A stretch of 34,876 bases of DNA. Source: CBDCWA01 sp046048295. GTDB lineage: Bacteria; Pseudomonadota; Alphaproteobacteria; Rhizobiales; Hyphomicrobiaceae. The stretch spans positions 1 through 34,876 of the forward strand of contig JBJOGJ010000008.1 in NCBI GenBank assembly GCA_046048295.1. The letters are read 5' to 3'. The translations under genes and the position numbers were made by a program. The stretch's first letter is position 1. Every line of letters begins with the position of its first letter. Under the pieces are notes generated by a model. That model had not been told where the DNA came from and did not search any database. It saw only the letters and a list, made by a program, of their open reading frames with translations. Below are positions 14,991 to 22,833 of this stretch, in pieces.

Positions 14991-16868
14991 ATGACACTTG
15001 ACCAGGCACTGCTCTTTGGCCTTTTCGGAGCTGTTCTGGCCCTGCTGCTGTGGGGAAGGGTGCGTCACGATCTCGTTGCGGCCTCTGGTCTTTTTTGCGG
15101 TGTCCTTCTTGGGGTTGTACCTCAGGAGACTGCGTTCAGCGGTTTTTCGAACCCTGCCGTAGTTATCGTGGCTCTTGTCCTGATTGCGTCCAGGGCCTTC
15201 GAGAATTCCGGCTTGCTGGGACTGATCAGCCAGTTCGTAGCGAGCGACAAGCGTTCGGCGAGCGCACATATATCTGTCATTGCAGGCCTCGGCGCGGCAA
15301 TGTCGGCTGTAATCAATAATGTGGCCGCACTCGCCATGTTGATGCCGGTCGATGTGCAGGCGGCTCGCAAGGCGGCCCGCCCACCCGGGTTGACGCTTAT
15401 GCCTCTGGCGTTCGCGACGATCCTCGGCGGCATGGTCACGCTGATCGGCACTCCGCCGAACATCATCGCCTCCTCGATCAGGCAACAGCAGCTCGGAGAA
15501 CCCTACGGCATGTTCGACTTCACTCCGGTCGGTGGAGTGGTCGCCATTGTCGGCGTAATTTTCATCGCACTTGTGGGCTGGCGCCTCGTTCCGCACCGAG
15601 AGGATAAGACTGCCGGGATCGATCCAGCCTCGTTCGAGGCCGAACTGATCGTGCCCGAGGGGGCGAAAATAGTTGGTCATTTTGGCGCTGAACTCGACGA
15701 GGATGCCGTTCGTGCGGATGTAATTCTGACCGGGGTCGTGCGAGGTGACGAGCGTCAACGGCGTCCTGTCCGTTATACGATCATTGAGGTTGGCGACCTG
15801 CTTGTGGTTGAGGGGTCTACACAGGCCATCGCTGCATTTATTTCCGCCGCAGGGCTGCGGGCCAGCAAGGAATCCGACGAAAAGGCAGCAAAAAGAGCAA
15901 GCAACAACAAGGGCCTTTCACCGAAAGCTGATGCGGGACCGGTCATTGAGGCCAAGGCTGCCCGGGACAACAAGAGTGGCGACAAGCCAAGGAAGAAGGA
16001 CGAAGACAAAGCCTCTCGAGGGCCGCAGATCATTGAGGCGGTTGTGCGCTACGAATCTCCACTGATCGGACGTTCGGCTGCCTCCGCGAACTTGCGCAGC
16101 CGCTTCGATTTGACTCTCCTTGGCGTCGCGAGATCCGGGCGCCTGTCGCTGGTCGGCAACCATGTGATCCGGCCCGGTGACGAATTGCTCTTGGCGGGGC
16201 GCAATGCAACGTCCGACACCATGTTGCGCCGCCTTGGGCTGTTGGCCGTCAATCGTGTGCATATTTCAACGTACGATCAGCGGACCATTTTCATTACGCT
16301 CGCGCTTTTTGCTGCTGCCATAGCTGCAGCAACGGTCGGACTGCTGTCCTTTACCGTCGCGATCGCCATCGCGGTGACCCTTTATGCAGCTCTCGGTATA
16401 GTGCCGGCACGCGAGTTCTACACTCAGATCGAATGGCCGATCGTTGTAATGCTGGCCTGTCTTCTGCCGCTTGGTGCGGCATTTGAGAATGTCGGAGGCA
16501 CCGCGTTGATGGCCTCCTGGATAACGGTCGCAACCGAGGGACAGTCTCCGATCGTTGCCCTCGTTCTCATCATGGTCATAACCATGGCGCTGTCCGATGT
16601 CCTCAACAATGTTGCGACGATTGTAATCGCCGGCCCCGTCGCCATCGGGATAGCTCAACAGCTGAACGTCAACCCGGACACTTTTCTGATGGGAGTGGCT
16701 ATTGCTGCCTCATGCGCGTTCCTCACGCCGATCGGCCACAAGAATAATACATTGATCATGGGGCCCGGCGGCTTCCGCTTCTCAGACTATTGGCAGATGG
16801 GCCTTCCACTTGAACTGGTGGTTCTGGTGGTATCGGTTCCGATGCTGCTTTTCATCTGGCCGCTGTAG
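14991..16868 (+). CDS. SLC13-type (DASS) permease with two RCK_C/TrkA-C domains
   Basis: A 625-residue inner-membrane transporter of the divalent-anion/sodium symporter group. Hydrophobic segments fill residues 1-200 and 430-625; the TM half includes SAVINNVAALAM and GTPPNIIASS, and the second half LSDVLNNVATIV and SCAFLTPIGHKNN, the duplicated pattern of this family. Between the halves are two TrkA-C/RCK_C-like soluble domains: the first (about 205-290, with VGDLLVVEGSTQAI) and the second (about 346-425, with RPGDELLLAGRNA). They are joined by a lysine- and alanine-rich linker (295-343) unusual in length and charge. Related proteins move sulfate or organic anions; uptake of an aromatic acid would fit the neighbouring genes but is not shown. 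The ATG follows ACGGAAAG. Confidence 0.85.
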   Translation: MTLDQALLFGLFGAVLALLLWGRVRHDLVAASGLFCGVLLGVVPQETAFSGFSNPAVVIVALVLIASRAFENSGLLGLISQFVASDKRSASAHISVIAGLGAAMSAVINNVAALAMLMPVDVQAARKAARPPGLTLMPLAFATILGGMVTLIGTPPNIIASSIRQQQLGEPYGMFDFTPVGGVVAIVGVIFIALVGWRLVPHREDKTAGIDPASFEAELIVPEGAKIVGHFGAELDEDAVRADVILTGVVRGDERQRRPVRYTIIEVGDLLVVEGSTQAIAAFISAAGLRASKESDEKAAKRASNNKGLSPKADAGPVIEAKAARDNKSGDKPRKKDEDKASRGPQIIEAVVRYESPLIGRSAASANLRSRFDLTLLGVARSGRLSLVGNHVIRPGDELLLAGRNATSDTMLRRLGLLAVNRVHISTYDQRTIFITLALFAAAIAAATVGLLSFTVAIAIAVTLYAALGIVPAREFYTQIEWPIVVMLACLLPLGAAFENVGGTALMASWITVATEGQSPIVALVLIMVITMALSDVLNNVATIVIAGPVAIGIAQQLNVNPDTFLMGVAIAASCAFLTPIGHKNNTLIMGPGGFRFSDYWQMGLPLELVVLVVSVPMLLFIWPL

Positions 16869-16912
16869 TCGCAGCCAGATGAAATTGATGTGGCAGCATC
16901 AGGATGGCTGCG

Positions 16913-17155
16913 CTAGCCCGCCTCCGCTTGCCGCCGTCTCTTCGCTTCGTCCTCGTCGCAACCGAACTTCTCACGCTGCGCGAGAGAGAGCGGCGAGTCG
17001 ATGGCGCAGGCGCTGGACTTTACCATTGACTGCATCCCATCTACGACGTAGCTCGCGGAGACGGCGAGGCCGGTGCCGATGACCGCTGCAATGAGACCGT
17101 ACTCGATGGCCGTGGCGCCTTTCTGGTCCTTGATGAGAGCTCTGAATATCCGCAT
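16913..17155 (-). CDS. Orphan Flp-family type IVb pilin
   Basis: An 80-residue Flp-type pilin starting at ATG 17155 (MRIFRALIKDQKGATAIEYG). The prepilin peptidase site G-ATAIEY, with Glu at +5 and Tyr at +6, and the following hydrophobic helix (GLIAAVIGTGLAVSASYVV) are clear. Unlike the 59-residue pilins of the cpa locus 14 kb away, it has a hydrophilic tail of about 30 residues with two cysteines (SSACAIDS and KFGCDEDE) and a basic end (AKRRRQAEAG). It would be processed by the CpaA-type peptidase at 31976. The longer in-frame start at 17212 is rejected because it would put non-pilin residues before the basic leader. Confidence 0.88.
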   Translation of the reverse strand: MRIFRALIKDQKGATAIEYGLIAAVIGTGLAVSASYVVDGMQSMVKSSACAIDSPLSLAQREKFGCDEDEAKRRRQAEAG

Positions 17156-17265
17156 CGAAATCCCCGTCCGTATGACATAAGAACATTTGTGATCGGAATA
17201 TCGCGCAGACATGGTTAACAGGACGTGAATGGCGTTCAGTTGCCTTCGGGTGGTAGCGTCCGCCG

Positions 17266-17712
17266 CTACTCGACGACCTCGATCGAGAAGGACTTGGTGA
17301 TCGGCTGGCCCGAGCCGGCTGTCGCGGTGATGGTGAATGTGTCGGCGCCGGTCTCGCCCTTGCGAGCCGTATAGTAGATGCCGGTGCCGGCGATCTGTTT
17401 GCCGACGCAGGAGCCGGAAATGCTAGACTGCACGAGGGTCTGCTGGCCGGGCTTGAACGTGACCTCACCCTTTGCAGGCGCCGTCGTAACCTTGACGTCG
17501 GGTGTCAGCGCCGAGCAATCTTTTTCCTTGAACCCGGCCATCACATACATCCGCGCCTCGCGTCCGGCAACGACCGGTGTGCCACGCTTGGCCGCCTCGG
17601 GCTTGGTTTCGACCGAACCCGTCGTGATGTTGCCCTGCGCGCAGCCCGCGAGCACGAGGGCTGTTGCAAGTGACAGGATCAGGCACTTCTGGACGGCTGT
17701 TTTGTCGGTCAC
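17266..17712 (-). CDS. Small lipoprotein of unknown function
   Basis: A 148-residue predicted lipoprotein. The start is GTG 17712 (MTDKTAVQKCLILSLATALV), selected because a good ribosome-binding site (CGGAGGA) lies 7-8 bases before it and because it gives a proper type II signal peptide with lipobox LAGC; Cys24 would be lipidated. The longer upstream frame would bury the signal peptide 90 residues in and overlaps the next gene. The mature part has a threonine-rich start (GNITTGSVETKPEAAKRG), two further cysteines (KDCSALT, GSCVGKQ) that could form a disulfide, and a beta-rich end (GADTFTITATAGSGQPITKS) resembling Ig-like repeats. No family was recognised. Confidence 0.8.
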   Translation of the reverse strand: MTDKTAVQKCLILSLATALVLAGCAQGNITTGSVETKPEAAKRGTPVVAGREARMYVMAGFKEKDCSALTPDVKVTTAPAKGEVTFKPGQQTLVQSSISGSCVGKQIAGTGIYYTARKGETGADTFTITATAGSGQPITKSFSIEVVE

Positions 17713-17821
17713 GTCGCGATCCTCCGTTTGCGCGACTCGAATCTTATACCAATTGGCCGAGTCGTCGAGCCCGAAGGGGTTTCTCCTGATCGGAATAGGA
17801 AGACGTCGGATATTTTGCGGC

Positions 17822-17833
17822 GCAATATATTGC
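17822..17833. promoter_or_regulatory. 12-bp palindrome GCAATATATTGC
   Basis: A perfect 12-bp palindrome about 110 bases upstream of the lipoprotein start and 10 bases beyond the 3' end of the MBL-fold gene. It could be an operator for the lipoprotein gene, but a single copy and AT-rich context make the evidence thin. Confidence 0.25.
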
Positions 17834-17842
17834 TCAGGCCCG

Positions 17843-18766
17843 TCAGTATCCTCGTTCCTGAAGTTGGTTGTAGAATCGCTTGATGAAGCTGTTGAGCCGC
17901 GGTTTCCTGCGGTAGTTCTGGAACTCGTCTGGAAGCTTGATCTCCTTCTGTATTTCCTCGACGGACTTGCCGGCGGCGACGAGCTTCGCAACCTCGTCCC
18001 GCATGACTACGAAATAGCGCTTCTGCTCCTCCAGGTCGGCGACGCCACGACCGATATGGAGCGGTCCGTGACCTGGAACGTAGGTCTCGACGGCGAGCTT
18101 GCGCGCCATGATGCGGTCGAGCGCCTGTATCCATCCATCGACATTGGAATAGATCGAATCGCCAGAGCTGCCCTGGCCTGGATGGATCTCGGTGTTGAGG
18201 AGGTCGCCCGTCAGCATGACTCGGCGCTGTGGGATGTAGACCGTTGTATCCCCGGTCGAGTGCCCGAAGCCTTCATAAGTGATTTGGAAAGTCAGCCCGC
18301 CGAAGTACAGGACCATACCCCGGTCGAAGCCGATGTCCGGGCGGACCAGGTCTTTGCCCTTATAGGCCTCGTCGCGCTCCTGGCGTTCGCCGTATTCCTT
18401 CGCCTCCTGCATGAAGAGGTCGCGAACCTGATTGCGGTGGGCGATGTAGATCGGCTTGTCGCCGCGGAAATGCCAGCCGCCAGTAGCATGGTCGCCAGCC
18501 GAGTGAGAGGAGACGAGATAGCGTACGGGCTTGTCTGTGACCGACCGGATGGCGGCGAGCGTCTGGTCGGCGGTCCGGATGTCGAAGTCGAAAACCAGCA
18601 CGCCGTCGCGCGTGACGACAAATGCCGAGTTGCTGGCTCCTCGCGCGTTTTCCATGAAGTAGACGTCGTCCGTAACCTTCTTCATGGTCATTTTATCGGC
18701 AGCGCCGGCACTGCCGCTGCCAAGAACGGCGAGTGCAAGTAAGCCCGCGAGCAATTTCAAGTGCAT
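17843..18766 (-). CDS. Secreted metallo-beta-lactamase-fold hydrolase with altered metal motif
   Basis: A 307-residue periplasmic MBL-fold protein. The start is ATG 18766 (MHLKLLAGLLALAVLGSGSA) with AGGGAAG upstream; the first 22 residues form a Sec signal peptide cleaved near GAA-DK. The usual HxHxDH motif reads His88-Ser-Ala90-Gly-Asp92-His93, so the second zinc-ligating histidine is Ala. The other ligands are present: His169 (FGHSTGD), Asp188 (MLTGDLL) and His233 (VPGHGP). The family includes hydrolases of esters, lactones and thioesters; with one ligand missing, the site may bind a single metal ion. It is divergent from the UbiD gene across a 140-base gap, a hint of shared regulation. The substrate is unknown. 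Confidence 0.85.
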   Translation of the reverse strand: MHLKLLAGLLALAVLGSGSAGAADKMTMKKVTDDVYFMENARGASNSAFVVTRDGVLVFDFDIRTADQTLAAIRSVTDKPVRYLVSSHSAGDHATGGWHFRGDKPIYIAHRNQVRDLFMQEAKEYGERQERDEAYKGKDLVRPDIGFDRGMVLYFGGLTFQITYEGFGHSTGDTTVYIPQRRVMLTGDLLNTEIHPGQGSSGDSIYSNVDGWIQALDRIMARKLAVETYVPGHGPLHIGRGVADLEEQKRYFVVMRDEVAKLVAAGKSVEEIQKEIKLPDEFQNYRRKPRLNSFIKRFYNQLQERGY

Positions 18767-18906
18767 GGCGCTTCTTCCCTGGCTATTTTTTGTAACTACC
18801 GAATTTATGATCCGTAAAATTGCGTATGCCTGCAAGGGCAAACTCGCCGTTGACTTGTTGTAGCGCGTCACCTCCTGTATCGGGCGCCAGCGAAGAAGGG
18901 GATGAC

Positions 18907-20343
18907 ATGGGACACGTAGCCTACCGGGATCTGAGAGAGTTCATCGCTCGCGTCGAGGAGATCGGAGCGCTCAGGCGCGTCGACGGCGCGGATGCAAACT
19001 TCGAGTTAGGGGCGATTACGGAAGTGGCAGCCGGCAGCCCCGAATGCCCGGCACTGCTATTCGATCAAATCAAGGACTATCCGGCAGGCGCGCGCGTCTT
19101 CACCAATGCCACGACGTCGCCGGCCCGCGCGGCCTTGGCCCTCGGCATCGACCCTACGTTGCATCCGCTTGATGCCTTGAAGGCCTGGAAGGCGCGCCGT
19201 GCGAATCTTGAGATGCAGGAACCCGTCAAGGTCTCCGATGCTGCGTTTCTCGCCAACGCCAGGAGCGGCGCCGATGTCGACATGAGCCTCTTTCCTGCAC
19301 CGCACTGGCACAAGGATGACGGCGGTCCGTTCATAGGTTCAGGCAGCATCGTCGTCATGCGCGATCCCGACACGGGCTGGATCAACGCTTCGATATACCG
19401 CCTGCAGTTGCACGGGAGGGATCGGATCACCGTGCAATTCGACCACCCCGGCCGCCATGGCGCGATCATCACGCGAAAGTACTGGGAGCGCGGCGAGCCA
19501 TGCCCGGTCGCGGTCGTCAACGGACCCGACCCGGCGCTCTTCATCGCCGGCTTCGAGTATCTGCCCGAAGGCGCTTCGGAGTATGCATTCGCCGGTGCGA
19601 TAAAGGGAGAGCCAGTCGAGGTCGTCGATGCACCGATGACCGGCCTGCCTGTTCCTGCCAACGCCGAGATAATACTCGAAGGCCACATGCACGCGGGCGA
19701 TTCGTTGCCCGAAGGCCCGTTCGGTGAGTTCACCGGCTACTATGCGTCCGAAGCACGTCCCTCGCCGGTCCTGCGCATCGAGGCGACGCACTGGCGCACC
19801 GATCCGATACTCCTCGGTTCGCCGCCGATGAAGCCGCCGCGCTTCCACTTCGGCCTGCCGTTCCGCGCGGCAAGCATGTGGAGCCAGCTCGAGGACGCCG
19901 GTGTCACCGATGTCGTCGGTACTTGGCAGCATGTCGCGCAGCTTATGACCGTGATCGCAATCCGCCAGCGCTATGCCGGACACGCCAAGAGGGCGGCGTT
20001 GATCGCGGCGGCGCAGAGCTACATGGGCCGCATCGTCGTGGTGGTCGATGACGACGTCGATCCGTCGAACCTCGCAGACGTCATGTGGGCGATAACTACG
20101 CGCTCCGAGCCGTCGGAGCAGGTGGACATCGTGCGCGATGCCTGGAGTTCGGCTCTCGATCCCAGGATAACGCCGGAAGCGCGTGCTGCAGGGCGGACAT
20201 CGCACTCGAAGATGATCATCGACGCCTGCATACCCTTTCCGCGGCTCAGGGACTATCCGCGGACCTCTGCTCTGTCGCTCGAAGAGGCGCGCAACATCGA
20301 AGCGAAGTGGGGTGAAACGCTGCGGGGCCGGCGCGCTACTTGA
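18907..20343 (+). CDS. UbiD-family prenyl-FMN-dependent aromatic (de)carboxylase
   Basis: A 478-residue cytoplasmic protein of the UbiD/Fdc family, which decarboxylates (or carboxylates) aromatic or alpha,beta-unsaturated acids with prenylated FMN made by UbiX. The catalytic Arg-Glu-Glu set is visible: Arg165 (SIYRLQLHGRDR), Glu269 and Glu274 in PEGPFGEFTGYY. Start ATG 18907 (MGHVAYRDLREF) follows AAGGGG and matches the family N-terminus; the longer upstream frame does not. No UbiX is in the window. It is divergently placed to the MBL-fold gene and near the aromatic oxygenases, so a catabolic role, for example on a phthalate-like diacid, is plausible. It overlaps the next minus-strand gene tail to tail by 8 bases. 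Confidence 0.88.
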   Translation: MGHVAYRDLREFIARVEEIGALRRVDGADANFELGAITEVAAGSPECPALLFDQIKDYPAGARVFTNATTSPARAALALGIDPTLHPLDALKAWKARRANLEMQEPVKVSDAAFLANARSGADVDMSLFPAPHWHKDDGGPFIGSGSIVVMRDPDTGWINASIYRLQLHGRDRITVQFDHPGRHGAIITRKYWERGEPCPVAVVNGPDPALFIAGFEYLPEGASEYAFAGAIKGEPVEVVDAPMTGLPVPANAEIILEGHMHAGDSLPEGPFGEFTGYYASEARPSPVLRIEATHWRTDPILLGSPPMKPPRFHFGLPFRAASMWSQLEDAGVTDVVGTWQHVAQLMTVIAIRQRYAGHAKRAALIAAAQSYMGRIVVVVDDDVDPSNLADVMWAITTRSEPSEQVDIVRDAWSSALDPRITPEARAAGRTSHSKMIIDACIPFPRLRDYPRTSALSLEEARNIEAKWGETLRGRRAT

Positions 20344-21031
20344 GGCGCCGTGCGGAGCGCGCCAGGCCTTGGTCGTCATAGACCTCGATGGCGGTCTTTG
20401 TCACGAGATAGCGCAGGCCGGTGCAGCAGTTGACCCAGTAGCGGCCCTTCTCGCGCTTCACCTCGGTATCGGTGAATTTGTCGGTGTCCCGGTCGAATTG
20501 GCGCCAGTAGTAGTTCTTGCCGTTCCGGATGATCTGCGCGGCACCGTCTTTCATCACGGCCTCCGCGACGATCCGGTCGCCGGTTTTCAGCTTATTGGCG
20601 TCTACTCCTTGCGAAGCAATGAGGAACTGCTCGCGGTCCAGGCCATGGATCTTCACATCGAGCTTCGGCGTGCTGTGGGCAGTCGCCCAAGGCTCACCCC
20701 TCTGGTCGGCGAGGTGAAATGATACCAGTGTTTCGGAGTAGTTTGCCGTTGCCGCCCGCACTGCCCTGCCGATCGCGGCGACGGACCGCCGCGCAAAACG
20801 CTCGGATATGTAGAGGGATACGGCGACCTTCTGGTCGGGATTGTCGGCCTCGACAATCACCGCCTGGACCACCGGACCTAGCGCCTCGGCGGTGACCGCG
20901 ACGGCGACCTCGGTCTGCATCGTCGTAGCTGCCGGACCGCGTTCCTGCACGATGAACTCGAAAGCCGCAGCGGACCTGAAAGCGACTACGAGGAACGTTG
21001 CGATGAGGGCGGCGCGGCGCATGGCGTCCAT
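20336..21031 (-). CDS. Secreted hypothetical protein
   Basis: No family was recognised. The 231-residue product begins MDAMRRAALIATFLVVAFRS, a signal peptide likely cleaved after residue 23 (SAAA-FEF). The mature part is mixed alpha/beta, with motifs such as VQAVIVEADNPDQKVAVS and KNYYWRQFDRDTDKFTDT, and a late Cys-Cys pair (WVNCCTGLRYL). AAAAGGACGAAC precedes ATG 21031. Its 3' end overlaps the UbiD gene by 8 bases, convergent. It has a coding-like composition throughout. A periplasmic or envelope role is inferred only from the signal peptide. Confidence 0.68.
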   Translation of the reverse strand: MDAMRRAALIATFLVVAFRSAAAFEFIVQERGPAATTMQTEVAVAVTAEALGPVVQAVIVEADNPDQKVAVSLYISERFARRSVAAIGRAVRAATANYSETLVSFHLADQRGEPWATAHSTPKLDVKIHGLDREQFLIASQGVDANKLKTGDRIVAEAVMKDGAAQIIRNGKNYYWRQFDRDTDKFTDTEVKREKGRYWVNCCTGLRYLVTKTAIEVYDDQGLARSARRLK

Positions 21032-21147
21032 GTTCGTCCTTTTGGCGGCACAATGCTGCCTGGACGTCTGCCAGGCGCAGCAGCGGCACTATCGCCGAAA
21101 CCGTGGCCACTTTCGTCAACGAATGGCCACCATGGTTACCACACGCC

Positions 21148-22512
21148 TCAGGCGATCGATACCGTCTTCATGTTGACGAACTCGAGCATGCCGGCTCTTG
21201 AGAGTTCCCGCCCGTAACCGGAAGCCTTGACGCCACCGAAGGGTAGCCGTGGATCGGACGCCACAAGCGCATTGACGAACGTTGCACCCGCCTCGATCTC
21301 GCTCGCGGCGCGCTGGATCTCGGCCTCAGTGTTGGTAAATATCGCCGATCCGAGCCCGAAGCGGCTGTCATTTGCGAGCCTGATGGCGTGCCCGAGGTCA
21401 TCGGCCTTGAACACCGAGGCGACGGGGCCGAACAGTTCATCCGACCATGCCGGACAACCCTCCGGAATGTCCGCGAGTATGCCGGGTTCATAGTAGTAGC
21501 CCTTGCGGTCGATCCGGCGGGCCCCACAGACTCGCGTCGCACCAGCTTTCACGCTGGCATCGACCTGATCTGCAAGTTCGTCCCGGATCTGGCGTGTGGC
21601 AAGCGGCCCGACGTCGGTTTCCTTGTCCATTGGGTCCCCGACCCTGAGGTTGCGGAACCGGTCTTCGAAGCGTCCAAGGAAGTCATCGTAGACGTCCTTG
21701 TGGATGATGAACCTCTTCGCTGCGATGCAGGATTGGCCATTGTTGATGATGCGCGCAGTCACCGCAGTCGAGACGGCCTTCTCGATATCCGCGCTCGGCA
21801 TGACGATGAAGGCGTCGCTGCCACCGAGCTCGAGCACTGTCTTCTTGATCTCGCTGCCGGCGGATGCAGCAACCGCGCGCCCGGCCGGCTCTGAGCCGGT
21901 GAGGGTCGCAGCCATCACCCGCCGGTCGCGGATCACCCGCTCGACGTCGCCGGAACCGATGAGCAGTGTCTGGAATACGCCTTCTCCAAAGCCGGCGCGA
22001 AGCAATACGTCCTCGATCGCCAGTGCCGAGCCCGGAACGTTCGATGCGTGCTTCAGAAGTCCGACATTGCCGGCCATGAGAGCAGGAGCGGCAAAACGGA
22101 AGACCTGCCAGAACGGAAAGTTCCATGGCATGATGGCAAGTACCGGCCCGATAGGAAGATAGCGGACGAAGCTGCGTGATGCGCTGCTCGCGATCGGCTC
22201 GTCGGCGAGAAAGGCCTCGGCGTTTTCGGCGTAATAGCGACATGCTGTTGCGCACTTCTCAACCTCGGCTATCGCCGCCGCCAAAGGCTTGCCCATCTCT
22301 GACGTTATGGTACGGCCGAGTTCTTCCTTTTCGGCGACCAGGATGTCGGCGGCACGCTGCATCGCATGCGCACGATCGGCGAACGAACTGCGACGGTGGC
22401 TGCGGCTCGCTTCATCTGCCCGCGCGATCGCGGCTTCCAGTCTCGCCTCGTCGAGACTTTCGTAGCTCTTGATCAGTTCTTCTGTAGCCGGATTTTGGCT
22501 TTCCATGGCCAT
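21148..22512 (-). CDS. Succinate-semialdehyde dehydrogenase-like aldehyde dehydrogenase
   Basis: An NAD(P)-dependent aldehyde dehydrogenase of the Sad/YneI-type SSADH group, oxidising a short-chain semialdehyde to the acid. From ATG 22512 (MAMESQNPATEELIKSYESL) it has 454 residues, the normal length of this shorter subgroup. Key residues are Asn131 (MPWNFPFWQ), Lys154 (LLKHASN), the general base Glu228 (LELGGSDAF) and the catalytic Cys262 (NNGQSCIAAKRF). GGGAGGTGCGCAC precedes the ATG. Succinate semialdehyde is the best-known substrate, but a role in oxidising an aldehyde from ring cleavage cannot be excluded. It stands alone, with about 320 bases upstream to the next gene. Confidence 0.87.
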   Translation of the reverse strand: MAMESQNPATEELIKSYESLDEARLEAAIARADEASRSHRRSSFADRAHAMQRAADILVAEKEELGRTITSEMGKPLAAAIAEVEKCATACRYYAENAEAFLADEPIASSASRSFVRYLPIGPVLAIMPWNFPFWQVFRFAAPALMAGNVGLLKHASNVPGSALAIEDVLLRAGFGEGVFQTLLIGSGDVERVIRDRRVMAATLTGSEPAGRAVAASAGSEIKKTVLELGGSDAFIVMPSADIEKAVSTAVTARIINNGQSCIAAKRFIIHKDVYDDFLGRFEDRFRNLRVGDPMDKETDVGPLATRQIRDELADQVDASVKAGATRVCGARRIDRKGYYYEPGILADIPEGCPAWSDELFGPVASVFKADDLGHAIRLANDSRFGLGSAIFTNTEAEIQRAASEIEAGATFVNALVASDPRLPFGGVKASGYGRELSRAGMLEFVNMKTVSIA

Positions 22513-22833
22513 GTGCGCACCTCCCACCTCTGATACTTGAGCGGAATGCCGGATGCCGGCGATTGTTCCGGCCACGGCTGTCGAAGAATTGGCGTTCTGT
22601 GCCTCCGCTTGATTCCCTGGCGGAGGTCGTCAAGCGTTGGCGGATCCAGAACACGTTGCAAGTTCTATGCAAGGCTCCGGGCTGATGCTTGGGTACCAAG
22701 CTTCCTAGCGGGAGCACTAGCAGAAATCGGACGGTTCACGCCACCCATCAGGCGAAACGTCGAGACGCCAATGTTCGGGCGTCGGCGGCCCGGAGAATGG
22801 CATCCTGCTCGCCGGTGTGGCCGCGCAGCCGCA
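22513..22833. other. Intergenic region upstream of the aldehyde dehydrogenase
   Basis: A 321-base stretch with no supported gene. It contains a 15-base interrupted palindrome GCTTGG-GTA-CCAAGC (22687-22701) and a TTGCA/TGCAA inverted repeat (22656-22672), either of which could be an operator for the minus-strand dehydrogenase. No FNR box was seen. Confidence 0.4.

Noticed and set aside
19339..20379. Minus-strand open frame of about 346 codons
   Set aside because: Antisense to the UbiD gene, whose active-site motif is intact on the plus strand.
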